Shown here: positions 48,568-57,552 of the stretch, piece after piece
Layout: every line of letters begins with the position of its first letter
How positions within the stretch are numbered: the stretch's first letter is position 1
NCBI RefSeq assembly: GCF_002117445.1
Contig: NZ_CP019937.1
Location: forward strand, 1,117,501-1,181,500
Length of the DNA stretch: 64,000 nt
Direction of reading: 5' to 3'
Origin: Ketogulonicigenium robustum
Lineage (GTDB): Bacteria; Pseudomonadota; Alphaproteobacteria; Rhodobacterales; Rhodobacteraceae
Program-made: the position numbers and the translations under genes
Notes under the pieces: generated by a model
What the model was told of the DNA's origin: nothing
Seen by the model: only the letters and a program-made list of their open reading frames with translations
Database searches by the model: none

Positions 48568-50022
48568 TTATTTTTCTTTCTTGTCCATGTGCTTGCGCAA
48601 GGCAGACGGCCCGGGTTTTTTCTTGTCTTTGTAGGGGTTCTTGTCCGACTGGTCGCGCAGAGTCAGGCGAATGGGCGCGCCGGGCAAATTGAATGCCTCA
48701 CGCAAGCCGTTGACCAGATAGCGCTGATAGCTGTCGGGCACGTGCTCGGGATGGCTGGTCATCACGACAAAGGCCGGCGGGCGGGTCTTCACCTGCGTCG
48801 CATAGCGCATTTTGATGCGGCGGCCGCCGGGGGCCGGTGGCGGGTGCGCCTCGGTCATGCCCAGCAGCCAGCGGTTCAGCTGGCCCGTGGTCACGCGGCG
48901 GTTCCACACGTCATACGCCTTCATGATCGCTTCGTGCAGACGGTCGAGGCCGCGGCCCGTGCGGGCCGAGACGGTCACCAACGGCGCGCCGCGCAATTGC
49001 GGCAGCAGGCGCTCGAACGCCTCAAGCAAACCAGCAAGCTTGGCTTGTTTGTCTTCCTCGACGTCCCATTTGTTCACGGCGACGACGACAGCGCGGCCTT
49101 CACGTTCAGCCAAATCGGCGATGCGCAAGTCTTGCTGTTCGAACGGGATCGAGGCGTCAAGCAGCAGCACCACCACCTCGGCGAAGCGCACGGCGCGCAG
49201 CCCGTCCGAGACCGAAAGCTTTTCCAGTTTGTCCTGAATTTTCGCGCGCTTACGCATACCGGCGGTATCGAAAATCCGCATCGGGACGCCGTCCCATGTC
49301 ACCGGCAACGAAATGGCGTCGCGCGTGATGCCAGCCTCGGGGCCGGTCAGCAGGCGTTCTTCGCCGATAATGCGGTTGATCAGGGTTGATTTACCGGCGT
49401 TCGGGCGGCCGATGACGGCGATTTGCAGCGGGCGCGCCGTGGTCGGCATGCGCGGTGCGTCAGGGTCGTCATCCGAGACGTCAACGTCGATCTCGGGCTC
49501 GGATGCGACTTCGCGCTTGTCTTCCAGCTCATCCACGATCGGGTAGAGGATTTGCAGCAGATCCGACATCCCCTCGCCATGTTCGGCGGACAGGCGGATC
49601 GGCTCGCCCAGACCCAGCGAATAGGCCTCGAGGTAGCCACCCTCGCCCGCGCGGCCTTCGGATTTGTTGGCCGCCAAGATCACATGCGCGTTTTTGCGGC
49701 GCAGGATGTCGGCAAAGACTTGGTCGGTCGGCGTCACGCCCACGCGCGCGTCGATCAGGAACAGGCAGATGTCGGCCATCTCGACCGCGCGTTCGGTCAA
49801 GCGGCGCATCCGGCCTTGCAGGCTGTCGTCGGTCGCTTCCTCGAGCCCCGCCGAGTCGATGACGGTAAAGCGCAGATCGCCCAGACGGGCCTGCCCCTCG
49901 CGCAGATCGCGCGTCACGCCAGGTTGGTCGTCAACAAGCGCCAGCTTTTTGCCGACAAGACGATTGAACAGCGTCGATTTGCCCACATTGGGCCGCCCGA
50001 CAATGGCGAGGGTGAAACTCAT
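48568..50022 (-). CDS. der: Ribosome biogenesis GTPase Der (EngA)
   Basis: Der has two tandem G domains and acts in 50S assembly. The 484-residue product has P-loops [12 protein letters not shown] near residue 8 and [12 protein letters not shown] near residue 210, DxxG motifs DSAGLEE and DTAGMRK, and a C-terminal KH domain ([19 protein letters not shown]). It ends in a basic tail. It lies downstream of bamB, matching the E. coli yfgM-bamB-der order. Confidence 0.98.
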   Translation of the reverse strand: MSFTLAIVGRPNVGKSTLFNRLVGKKLALVDDQPGVTRDLREGQARLGDLRFTVIDSAGLEEATDDSLQGRMRRLTERAVEMADICLFLIDARVGVTPTDQVFADILRRKNAHVILAANKSEGRAGEGGYLEAYSLGLGEPIRLSAEHGEGMSDLLQILYPIVDELEDKREVASEPEIDVDVSDDDPDAPRMPTTARPLQIAVIGRPNAGKSTLINRIIGEERLLTGPEAGITRDAISLPVTWDGVPMRIFDTAGMRKRAKIQDKLEKLSVSDGLRAVRFAEVVVLLLDASIPFEQQDLRIADLAEREGRAVVVAVNKWDVEEDKQAKLAGLLEAFERLLPQLRGAPLVTVSARTGRGLDRLHEAIMKAYDVWNRRVTTGQLNRWLLGMTEAHPPPAPGGRRIKMRYATQVKTRPPAFVVMTSHPEHVPDSYQRYLVNGLREAFNLPGAPIRLTLRDQSDKNPYKDKKKPGPSALRKHMDKKEK

Positions 50023-50059
50023 GGCCGCTTCCTTTGGTCAGATCGCGGGAATACACAGA

Positions 50060-50091
50060 AAGCGCTGCAAGCGAAACCCCTTGCAGCGCTT
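50060..50091. terminator. Hairpin between bamB and der
   Basis: A perfect 12-bp stem AAGCGCTGCAAG/CTTGCAGCGCTT has an 8-base loop. On the minus strand only a short TTT follows, so it may partly terminate the yfgM-bamB transcript before der or stabilise its 3' end. Confidence 0.6.
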
Positions 50092-50118
50092 GATTTTAAA
50101 ATAGCGTCGGCGCTGCGC

Positions 50119-51414
50119 CTAGCGGAACGCCCGCAAAGTGCCGTCGGCCGTCAGCAGGTAAAGCACGCCGCCCACAACAACCGGCCCCGCCGCTGCGGGC
50201 GATGCCAATTCGACCTGCGACAGCAGCGCGCCGGTCGCCGCATCGAACTGACGCAGCATCCCGTCGGAGGAGGCGATGATCGCCCGCCCGCCCGCAATAA
50301 CCGGCCCGAAGTGGACAAAGCGCCCGCGACGGTTGCCGAACCAGTTGGTTGTGAACGTCGGCATCTGTTGCCGCCAGACAGTCGCGCCGCTGCGCGCATC
50401 AAGGCGCACCAGCATGTTCTGGTCGTTCACGAAGAACAGCGCGTCGCCCACCAAAGCCAGCGGGCCGGTCGCGCCTTCGCGCATACCCCAAACCTCGGTG
50501 CCGGTGCCGGTTTCGTACGCCGCGACGCGGCCCGAAACATTCGCCGCATATACACGGTTGCCCGCAATAACGGGATCACCTGCGAAATCGGTTAGCAGCG
50601 CCGCGCCCGCATCGCCGGGGCGGACGCCCGCGACATAACTGCTCCAACGCGTGGCGCCGCCGTTGGGATAGGTGGCCATCAACTCGCCCGAGGGGAACGG
50701 GAAGACGACATTCGTGCCGCTGACCGCAGCGCCAGCCCCGCCGACCATGCCGGCTTCGGTGCTGTTGCCCATAATCGCCCAGCGTTGGCGACCGGTTTCA
50801 ACGTCGAGCGCGCGCGCGCGTCCATCGCGGCCGACGATGAACAAAAGCGACCCCGCCACTGTCGGCGAAGCGCCTGCGGGTGCGTCGAGGTTTTGTTCCC
50901 ACAAGATGGCGCCAGTGGTCACATCCAATGCCATCAGCAGGCCAAAGCCGCTGGTCACAAACAGGCGGCTACCCGATACGGCCATACCGCCGCCCGATGC
51001 AGCCTCGGCCCGCGCTGCGCCGCGCACCATATCGCGCCGCCATAGCACTTGCCCCGACAACGACAACGCCGTCACCGCCGAGCGGGCATCCATTGTGAAA
51101 ATGCGGCCGTCTGCCACGACGGGTTGGGCCACGATACGCGTGCGCCGGTCGTTTCCCGCCCCGATCGAGGTGCTGAACAGCGGGTGCAAATCAGCACCCA
51201 GCGCGACGTGGCCGATCTGGTGCGCCGCGTTGCCGCCCCGATGTGTCCACGCGCTGTTGGACTGCGCGGCGGGCATCGCCGTAGGCGCGGCGGTTGCCCC
51301 GCCCGTCGGCTGGTTCACCGCGACACGCAGGCCGGGTAGAATTTCGTCACTTGTACCGCCGCAGGCCGCCAAAGCCGCCATTGCCGATGTAGCCAGAAAA
51401 GTTCGACGCAGCAT
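50119..51414 (-). CDS. bamB: BamB-like outer-membrane assembly lipoprotein (PQQ-type beta-propeller)
   Basis: BamB is a beta-propeller lipoprotein of the BAM complex. The 431-residue precursor has a signal peptide with lipobox LAAC near residue 18 and then repeated propeller blades. These carry the alternating patterns VADGRIFTMDARSAVTAL, VSGSRLFVTSGFGLLMALD and VAGSLLFIVGRDGRARALD, with W-containing ends such as LWRRD, ILWEQN and RQRWA. Context (yfgM upstream, der downstream) supports BamB. Confidence 0.92.
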   Translation of the reverse strand: MLRRTFLATSAMAALAACGGTSDEILPGLRVAVNQPTGGATAAPTAMPAAQSNSAWTHRGGNAAHQIGHVALGADLHPLFSTSIGAGNDRRTRIVAQPVVADGRIFTMDARSAVTALSLSGQVLWRRDMVRGAARAEAASGGGMAVSGSRLFVTSGFGLLMALDVTTGAILWEQNLDAPAGASPTVAGSLLFIVGRDGRARALDVETGRQRWAIMGNSTEAGMVGGAGAAVSGTNVVFPFPSGELMATYPNGGATRWSSYVAGVRPGDAGAALLTDFAGDPVIAGNRVYAANVSGRVAAYETGTGTEVWGMREGATGPLALVGDALFFVNDQNMLVRLDARSGATVWRQQMPTFTTNWFGNRRGRFVHFGPVIAGGRAIIASSDGMLRQFDAATGALLSQVELASPAAAGPVVVGGVLYLLTADGTLRAFR

Positions 51415-51428
51415 GGTCTATATCCCGC

Positions 51429-52079
51429 TTATTGGTCGGCCGGAGAACCCAGCGCTTCAAGCAAAGCTTCGATCCGGCTACGTTGAGCCGAGGTGGTCAT
51501 CGCGTCATCCAGCACGGCTTGCAGGGCGGTGCGCGATGCTTCGATGTTGCCGGTTTCAAGGTCGATGAGGGCCAGTTGTTCGCGTGCCAGCGGGGCAAAG
51601 CTGCCGCCTTGGGCTGTCAGCCCCTCCAGCATGGTGCGGCGCATGTTGGGATCGGTCACGCCGACGCCGACAACGGCCGACTTGAATGTCGCCAGATCGC
51701 GGTAAAGCGCGGGGATGCTGCTGTCGCCCGACACGGCATCCAGCGCCGCGATGGCTTCGGCAGTGTCGCCCGATTTTACAAGCGCGTCGGCCAGCAGATA
51801 GGCTGCAACGGCCTTGGCCCCGCCTTCGGCGGGCGGCAGCGCGCTGAGGGCAGCGAGGCGGTTTTCCTCGGGGCCATCGAGGGCGGCAATCAGGCTGTCA
51901 CCCAATTCTTGACGCGCGCTTTCGCGCTGGCCGCGCGAAACTTCGTACCAGATCGCGCCTGCGACCAGCACGACGATAATGACAAGCACGACGCCACCGT
52001 AGCGACGGAAGAACTTGAAAAGACGTTCACGCCGGACTTCTTCGGTCACTTCGGCAATGAAAGTATCGGATTGGCTCAC
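51429..52079 (-). CDS. yfgM: YfgM-like membrane-anchored tetratricopeptide protein
   Basis: The 216-residue protein has a cytoplasmic N-terminus (MSQSDTFIAEVTEEVRRERL), one membrane helix (GGVVLVIIVVLVAGAIWY) and a periplasmic part of helical TPR-like repeats (KAVAAYLLADALVKSGDTAEAIAALDAV). E. coli YfgM binds SecYEG and the chaperone PpiD, helping exported proteins. Position just upstream of bamB and der supports the assignment. Confidence 0.87.
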   Translation of the reverse strand: MSQSDTFIAEVTEEVRRERLFKFFRRYGGVVLVIIVVLVAGAIWYEVSRGQRESARQELGDSLIAALDGPEENRLAALSALPPAEGGAKAVAAYLLADALVKSGDTAEAIAALDAVSGDSSIPALYRDLATFKSAVVGVGVTDPNMRRTMLEGLTAQGGSFAPLAREQLALIDLETGNIEASRTALQAVLDDAMTTSAQRSRIEALLEALGSPADQ

Positions 52080-52195
52080 GCTGGCACCCTTGTTCTATTT
52101 TCCTGCTACGACCCGTAAACCTCAGTGGGCGGCCATGGCTTTGAACCCTTGTAGCGGCAGGATTGCCACAAGCCAAGCCCCGCGCAAGCCCCTGA

Positions 52196-54016
52196 TCACA
52201 CGGGCGCGATTGCTTGCTGATGCGACCAAAGTTGCGCATAGCGCCCGCCGCGCGCCAGCAAATCGGCGTGGCTACCCTGCTCGATCACCTGTCCTTGATC
52301 CAGCACGATGATCTGGTCGGCATCGGCGATGGTCGACAGGCGGTGCGCGATCGAAATGGTGGTGCGGTTCGCGCCCGCGTGTTGCAGCACATCCTGAATT
52401 CCCAGCTCGGTGCGGGTATCGAGGGCGGATGTCGCCTCGTCCAACAGCAGCAGCGGGGCGTCTTTCAACAACGTGCGCGCAATGCCGACGCGTTGCTTTT
52501 CGCCGCCCGACAGCTTCAGCCCGCGCTCGCCCACTTGGGTCTGGTAACCGTCCGGCAGGCTGGCGATGAAGTCATGAATTTGCGCCGCGCGGGCCGCATC
52601 CTCGATCTGGGCCTGCGTGGCGTTGGCGCGGCCGTAACCGATGTTGTAGCCGATAGTGTCGTTGAACAGCACGGTATCTTGCGGCACCACCCCGATGGCA
52701 CGGTGCACCGAGGCCTGCGTCACATCGCGGATGTCGTGGCCGTCAATGGTGATGCGCCCGCCGGTGACATCGTAGAACCGGAACAGCAGCCGGCCGATGG
52801 TGGACTTACCCGACCCCGTCGCGCCAACCAGCGCCAGCGTTTGACCGGCCGGCACAGTGAAGCTGACACCTTTGAGGATTTCGCGCTCGGGCGAGTAATG
52901 GAAGCGCACATCCTCGAATCGGATTTCGCCGGCGGTGACGATCAGATCGGGGGCGTTCGGCTTATCCTCGACCTCGGCGCTTTCGCCCATCAGGTCGAAC
53001 AGCTGGCCCATGTCGACCAGCGCTTGCCGGATCTCGCGGTAGATGGTGCCTAGAAAGTTGAGCGGCTGGGTGACCTGAATCATGTAGGCATTGACCATGA
53101 CGAAGTCGCCAACGGTCATCGTGCCATTTTGCACGCCCATCGCCGCCAGCACCATAACTACCGTCAGCCCCACCGTGATGATCAGCGACTGGCCGAAGTT
53201 CAGCGCCGCCAGCGAGACGCCGGTTTTTACTGCGGCGTCTTCGTATTTCTCCATCGCAGCGTCGTAACGGCCGACCTCGCGCCGTTCGGCATCGAAATAC
53301 TTGACGGTCTCGAAATTGAGCAGGCTGTCGATGGCCTTCTGGTTGGCGTCATTGTCTTGTTCGTTCATGCGGCGGCGGATTTTCACGCGCCATTCGGTCG
53401 CCAGTAGGGTGTAGATCGCATAGGCGACGATGGTGGCCAGCACGACCAGCATGAACCAGATATCAAACAGGAACAGCAGTGTGCCGCACACCAGCACCAG
53501 CTCCAGCACTAACGGCCCCAGCGAGAAGACAAACATCCGCAGCAGGAAGTCGACACCCTTGATGCCGCGTTCCATGATGCGGCTCAGCCCGCCGGTTTTA
53601 CGCGTGATGTGATAGCGCAGCGATAGCTGGTGCATATGGGCAAAGGCCTGCCCCGCGATCAGGCGCAGGCTGCGCTGACCAACGCGCGTGAACACCGCGT
53701 CACGCAGCTGTTGGAACGCGACGTTCATCAACCGTGCCATGCCATAGGCGACCGTCAGGCCAACGGCCCCAAGCGCCATCATGGCGGCGGGGCCGCTGAC
53801 AACGCCCGACAGGCTATCGACAGCCCATTTGTAAAACAGCGGCGTTGCGACGGTGATAACCTTGGCCAGAACCAGAAACACCAGCGCCGCAATCACGCGG
53901 ACCTTCACCCACGTCTGCCCTGCGGGCCAAAGGTAAGGCAGTACACGGGCCAAAATCCGGCGGCCGTTCACGGGTGTGGCCGAAGCATCGGTAATGGTGA
54001 TCCGCGCCCTGTGCAT
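52196..54016 (-). CDS. ATM1-type ABC exporter
   Basis: This half-size ABC exporter of 606 residues has an N-terminal six-helix membrane domain and a C-terminal ATPase. The membrane part includes the Atm1/HMT1-specific LNFETVKYFDAERREVGRYD. The ATPase has Walker A GATGSGKST, signature LSGGEKQRVGIARTLL and Walker B LLLLDEATSALD. Homologues export glutathione conjugates or metal-glutathione complexes and affect Fe-S homeostasis. It stands alone, with 116 bases before yfgM. Confidence 0.92.
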   Translation of the reverse strand: MHRARITITDASATPVNGRRILARVLPYLWPAGQTWVKVRVIAALVFLVLAKVITVATPLFYKWAVDSLSGVVSGPAAMMALGAVGLTVAYGMARLMNVAFQQLRDAVFTRVGQRSLRLIAGQAFAHMHQLSLRYHITRKTGGLSRIMERGIKGVDFLLRMFVFSLGPLVLELVLVCGTLLFLFDIWFMLVVLATIVAYAIYTLLATEWRVKIRRRMNEQDNDANQKAIDSLLNFETVKYFDAERREVGRYDAAMEKYEDAAVKTGVSLAALNFGQSLIITVGLTVVMVLAAMGVQNGTMTVGDFVMVNAYMIQVTQPLNFLGTIYREIRQALVDMGQLFDLMGESAEVEDKPNAPDLIVTAGEIRFEDVRFHYSPEREILKGVSFTVPAGQTLALVGATGSGKSTIGRLLFRFYDVTGGRITIDGHDIRDVTQASVHRAIGVVPQDTVLFNDTIGYNIGYGRANATQAQIEDAARAAQIHDFIASLPDGYQTQVGERGLKLSGGEKQRVGIARTLLKDAPLLLLDEATSALDTRTELGIQDVLQHAGANRTTISIAHRLSTIADADQIIVLDQGQVIEQGSHADLLARGGRYAQLWSHQQAIAPV

Positions 54017-54092
54017 GTCTGCCCTCGTCCATATTTCAGCGGCTTAGCCTAGACCGCTTTTGCTGCTAACGCCAGTGCGAAGGAAGGCGCGC

Positions 54093-55196
54093 TTACGGGA
54101 TCGCAGGCAGATCGAAGACTTGGCCGGGGTAGATCAGGTCGGGGTTGCGAATACGATCGCGGTTCGCCTCGAACACCTGCACGTAGAGAATCCCGCGCCC
54201 ATAACGTTCGCGCGCGATGGCCCACAGCGTGTTACCGGGCTGGACGGTGCGGCTGGCGATGCCGCTGACGCTGCCGGTCGCCTCGTCAGCAAGGGCGGCG
54301 GCCAGATCTTCGGCGCCTTCGCGCAGGAAGGGGGTCTCGACACGACCCATCACCGTGCCATCGGCGCCCAGCCAGTCGACCCGCAGGGTGTGGCGGCCCG
54401 CAGCGATGGTATCGTTTTCGAACGACCAGTCGCCGGTGTCGCCAACCGGCGCGTGGCCGACCAGCGTGTTGTCAATGTAGATAGCGACCTGCCCCACACC
54501 CGCCGCACGCCCCGACAACAGCACGCTGCCGCTGCTGCTGTACGAGATTGTCTGCAACAGCTGGGCGGGCGCATCGTCGGCGTTTTCGGGCGCGGGTGCG
54601 ACCACGCGCACCCCGCCTTCGCCTGCGATCAGGACGGTTGCGGTATCGGGGGCCGCGTCGGGCGCAGCGTCGTCTGCGGCGGGTAGATCATCGGCTTGTG
54701 CGGGTGTCTGCGTGGGTGACTGCGCGGGGGCCAGAATGGCTTCGTTCTGCGACATGAGGGTGCCGGACTCATCGCTGCTCGACAGTTCGATCACGCGGGG
54801 CGCTTCGCTGGCCCCCAACGCAAGAACAGTGGCAAAGGTGCCGTCATCGCCTGCGACCGCTGTGGCGGTGTCGGCCCCGTCGACCAAAACACTCACCGTG
54901 CTGCCCGGCGCGGCCTGCCCTGCAACAACCGCAATTCCGTCGCCCGCAAGGCGGACGACATCAAGACGCGGTCCTGTGGAGGCGGCAATATCTTTGGGGG
55001 TGTCTTCATCTTTGGGGGTGTCTTCGGCGATTTCCTCGGGCGCGCTGGTGACCGCCTGATGATCGGCGGCAAGCGGTTGTGCGGCGGCAGTTGCGCCATC
55101 TGGCGTAGGCGCGACGCGTAAGCCCCAGATCACAAAGCCGGTCAATACGACCGCAGCCACCCCAAGCCCGCCGACGATTTTCGCTGTATTTGCCAC
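54093..55196 (-). CDS. LysM-domain envelope protein
   Basis: This protein of about 367 residues has one N-terminal membrane helix ([20 protein letters not shown]), a long low-complexity alanine/aspartate/proline-rich region, an Ig-like beta domain ([27 protein letters not shown]) and a C-terminal LysM module for peptidoglycan ([16 protein letters not shown] to [10 protein letters not shown]). I favour the GTG at 55196 because it places the helix at the N-terminus and leaves an inverted repeat (55212-55238) as promoter DNA. ATG 55232 and 55241 are alternatives. An 18-base in-frame tandem repeat lies near the N-terminus. Confidence 0.82.
   Translation of the reverse strand: MANTAKIVGGLGVAAVVLTGFVIWGLRVAPTPDGATAAAQPLAADHQAVTSAPEEIAEDTPKDEDTPKDIAASTGPRLDVVRLAGDGIAVVAGQAAPGSTVSVLVDGADTATAVAGDDGTFATVLALGASEAPRVIELSSSDESGTLMSQNEAILAPAQSPTQTPAQADDLPAADDAAPDAAPDTATVLIAGEGGVRVVAPAPENADDAPAQLLQTISYSSSGSVLLSGRAAGVGQVAIYIDNTLVGHAPVGDTGDWSFENDTIAAGRHTLRVDWLGADGTVMGRVETPFLREGAEDLAAALADEATGSVSGIASRTVQPGNTLWAIARERYGRGILYVQVFEANRDRIRNPDLIYPGQVFDLPAIP
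54990..55025. repeat. Perfect 18-bp tandem duplication in the LysM gene
   Basis: ATCTTTGGGGGTGTCTTC occurs twice in direct succession (54990-55007, 55008-55025). On the minus strand it encodes a doubled EDTPKD, so the frame is preserved. Confidence 0.95.
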
Positions 55197-55211
55197 GTGC
55201 CAACCCGAATC

Positions 55212-55238
55212 TGTCAAAAATGTGACCGCCATTTGACA
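55212..55238. promoter_or_regulatory. Inverted repeat upstream of the LysM gene
   Basis: TGTCAAA (55212-55218) and TTTGACA (55232-55238) form a perfect 7-bp inverted repeat with a 13-base spacer. It is immediately upstream of the preferred GTG start and about 100 bases before the divergent LOG-family gene, suggesting a regulator site. Confidence 0.35.
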
Positions 55239-55339
55239 CAATCTTGTTGCGTTGACGAGTTCTGCGCAGCGTTGAGCTTGTCTTCGGGGCCAACTAAACC
55301 CTGAATGAGACTTACGGGAAACAGTTCAGAGGGGAAATC

Positions 55340-55900
55340 ATGGTTGCGACGACAAAAGCGGTCTGCGTCTATTGCGGATCGCGCAATGGCAAGCTGGACC
55401 ATTATGCCGAGCTGGCCACCGAAACCGGCGCAATGATCGCCCGCAATCATTGGGCGCTCATCTATGGCGCGGGCGATGTGGGGTTGATGGGGCTGGTCGC
55501 ACGCGGCACGCAAGAGGCTGGCGGCGCGGCCGTGGGCGTCATCCCCACCCATTTGATGAAGCGCGAGGTCGGCCGCCGCGAGTTGGACCGCCTGATCATC
55601 ACCGAGACGATGCACGAGCGCAAAAAGGTGATGTTCATGAACGCCGACGCGATCATCGTGCTGCCGGGCGGCGCAGGCACGCTGGACGAATATTTCGAGG
55701 TGCTGACATGGCGTCAGATCGGCCTGCACCAAAAGCCGATCTTCCTGCTGAATGTCGACGGCTTCTGGGACCCGCTGCTGCAGTTGCTGCGCAACATCGT
55801 CGATCAGGGCTTCGCCGAGCCCTCGCTGCTAGACTACACAACCGCGGTTAGCGATGTCGCCGCGATTGAAGCGGCGCTGCAGGTCAGCTTCGCGCCCTGA
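55340..55900 (+). CDS. LOG-family nucleoside 5'-monophosphate phosphoribohydrolase
   Basis: LOG-family enzymes split nucleotide monophosphates into a base and ribose 5-phosphate; plant-associated homologues release active cytokinins. The 186-residue protein has the two diagnostic motifs: PGGAGTLDEYFE (PGGxGTxxE) and MHERKKVMFMNADA upstream of it, plus the N-terminal VCVYCGSRNG. The start has GAGGGG upstream. Its 3' end overlaps the convergent rarD by 17 bases. Confidence 0.9.
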   Translation: MVATTKAVCVYCGSRNGKLDHYAELATETGAMIARNHWALIYGAGDVGLMGLVARGTQEAGGAAVGVIPTHLMKREVGRRELDRLIITETMHERKKVMFMNADAIIVLPGGAGTLDEYFEVLTWRQIGLHQKPIFLLNVDGFWDPLLQLLRNIVDQGFAEPSLLDYTTAVSDVAAIEAALQVSFAP

Positions 55901-56780
55901 TTGCGCCCCGCAGGCTGGCCCATGTGTAAATGGCAAGGGCCAGCCAGATCAGCGCAAAGGCGATGCCGTGCCAAATGGTCAACGATTCTCTGAAATATAG
56001 CGCAGCAACAACTAGTTGTATCGTGGGGTTCATGTAAGAGATAAGGCCCGTTGTCGCCATGCTGACCCGCTGCGCGCCATAGCCGAACAATATCAGCGGG
56101 ATGGCGGTGATCGGCCCGCTGAGCATCAGCAACCCCTGCTGTTGCCACCATTCTGGCGATAGCGGCACGTCCCAAAGGGTATGGCCGAAAACGACCAGAT
56201 AAATCAGGGCCAGCGGCACCAGCGGCACCACCTCGGCAAAGGCGGAAACGAGGGGCGATACATCACGCAGCGCGCGTTTGGCCACGTTATAAAGAACGAA
56301 TGTCGTTGCCATCCCCAGGCTGACCCACGGCGCGCGCGCCAGCCCCACCGTCAGAACCACGACACCCACAGCAGCAATACCGACAGCCAGAATTTGCCAC
56401 GGGCTTAAACGCTCGCCAAAAAAGAAATAACCTGCGACAACGGCCATCAGCGGCAAGATATAATAGCCGATCGACGCCTCGGTCGCGTGGCCGTTGCTGA
56501 CGGCATAGATAAACAGCAGCCAGTTGCCAGCAATCATCACGCCCGCAAAGCCGATGAGCCGTAGGCGGCGGGGGTTGCCTAGCACCATGCCCACCGTGCC
56601 AAGGCGGCCCTGCACATCAAGGACTAAGCCGTAAAACACGGCGGCCCAGAAAATCCGGTAACACAGGATTTCCAGTGGCGGGGTGCCGCTGACCAATCCG
56701 AAGTAGATCGAGATGAACCCCCAGATCAGGTAGGTGCCCACAAGGGCCGCCACGCCCGAAGATTGGTTCAGTTCACGCAT
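55884..56780 (-). CDS. rarD: RarD/EamA-family transporter
   Basis: This is a ten-helix drug/metabolite transporter superfamily protein of 298 residues. The N-terminus LVGTYLIWGFISIYFGLV with PPLEILCYRIFWAAVFYGLVL, and later NWLLFIYAVSNGHATEASIGYYILPLMAV, are typical RarD features. The substrate is unknown; RarD was named for a chloramphenicol phenotype. Two adjacent ATG codons (56783 and 56780) could start it. A terminator separates it from sodB upstream. Confidence 0.92.
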   Translation of the reverse strand: MRELNQSSGVAALVGTYLIWGFISIYFGLVSGTPPLEILCYRIFWAAVFYGLVLDVQGRLGTVGMVLGNPRRLRLIGFAGVMIAGNWLLFIYAVSNGHATEASIGYYILPLMAVVAGYFFFGERLSPWQILAVGIAAVGVVVLTVGLARAPWVSLGMATTFVLYNVAKRALRDVSPLVSAFAEVVPLVPLALIYLVVFGHTLWDVPLSPEWWQQQGLLMLSGPITAIPLILFGYGAQRVSMATTGLISYMNPTIQLVVAALYFRESLTIWHGIAFALIWLALAIYTWASLRGAIRARS

Positions 56781-56791
56781 CATCCACCCAT

Positions 56792-56821
56792 GAAAAAACC
56801 CGGCGCGCAGACGCCGGGTTT
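56792..56821 (-). terminator. Terminator of sodB
   Basis: A 9-bp stem AACCCGGCG/CGCCGGGTT (56797-56805, 56812-56820) has a 6-base loop. On the minus strand it is followed by a T-run from six A residues on the plus strand. Confidence 0.9.
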
Positions 56822-56837
56822 GCCGTAAAACCTTGGC

Positions 56838-57437
56838 TTAGAGGGCCGAGGCGACCTTTTCCCAGTCGACAAGGTTGTCGAGGAAGTTGGTCAGGTAGGC
56901 GGGACGCTTGTTGCGGTAGTCGATGTAGTACGAGTGTTCCCACACGTCGACGCCCAGCAGCGCGGTTTGGCCGAAGCACAGCGGGTTCACGCCGTTTTCG
57001 GTCTTGGTGACCTTCAGGCTGCCGTCTTTGTCCTTGACCAGCCAAGCCCAGCCCGAACCGAACTGGCCGGCGCCTGCGGCCGAGAAGTCTTCCTTGAACT
57101 TGTCGACCGAGCCGAACGACTCGACCAGCGCTTTTTCAAGCTCGGTCGGGATGGCGACGGTGGCGGGGGTCATCCATTCCCAGAACTTGTTGTGGTTCCA
57201 AAGCTGGCTGATGTTGTTGAAGATGCCGCTTTGGGCAACAGCACTGGCGTTGTAGGTGCCGGTGATGATGTCTTCCAGCGACTTGCCTTCCCATTCGGTA
57301 CCGGCGATCAGCTTGTTGCCGTTATCGACATAGGCCTTGTGGTGAATGTCGTGGTGGAATTCCAACGTCTCGCGCGACATGCCTTTGGCGGCAAGCGCAT
57401 CGTGGGCGTAGGGAAGTTCCGGAAGGGTGAAAGCCAT
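56838..57437 (-). CDS. sodB: Superoxide dismutase [Fe] (Fe/Mn family)
   Basis: SodB removes superoxide in the cytoplasm. The 199-residue product has the four metal ligands: the histidine in ETLEFHHDIHHKAYV, the one in QLWNHNKFWEWM, and the Asp/His pair in DVWEHSYYIDYRNKR. FNNISQLWNHNKFW and GSGWAWL with the AGAGQFGSG region favour the iron form. There is no signal peptide. AAAGGA precedes the ATG, and a terminator follows. Confidence 0.96.
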   Translation of the reverse strand: MAFTLPELPYAHDALAAKGMSRETLEFHHDIHHKAYVDNGNKLIAGTEWEGKSLEDIITGTYNASAVAQSGIFNNISQLWNHNKFWEWMTPATVAIPTELEKALVESFGSVDKFKEDFSAAGAGQFGSGWAWLVKDKDGSLKVTKTENGVNPLCFGQTALLGVDVWEHSYYIDYRNKRPAYLTNFLDNLVDWEKVASAL

Positions 57438-57552
57438 GGGACTAATCCTTTCAATGCCTTGGTTGGTACGGTATGCGGCCCTTCCCCCCTAAAGGTCAAG
57501 GGACCGCGATTGTTCATGGGCGCACAAACCTATGGACGCGCCTGAACAATAA

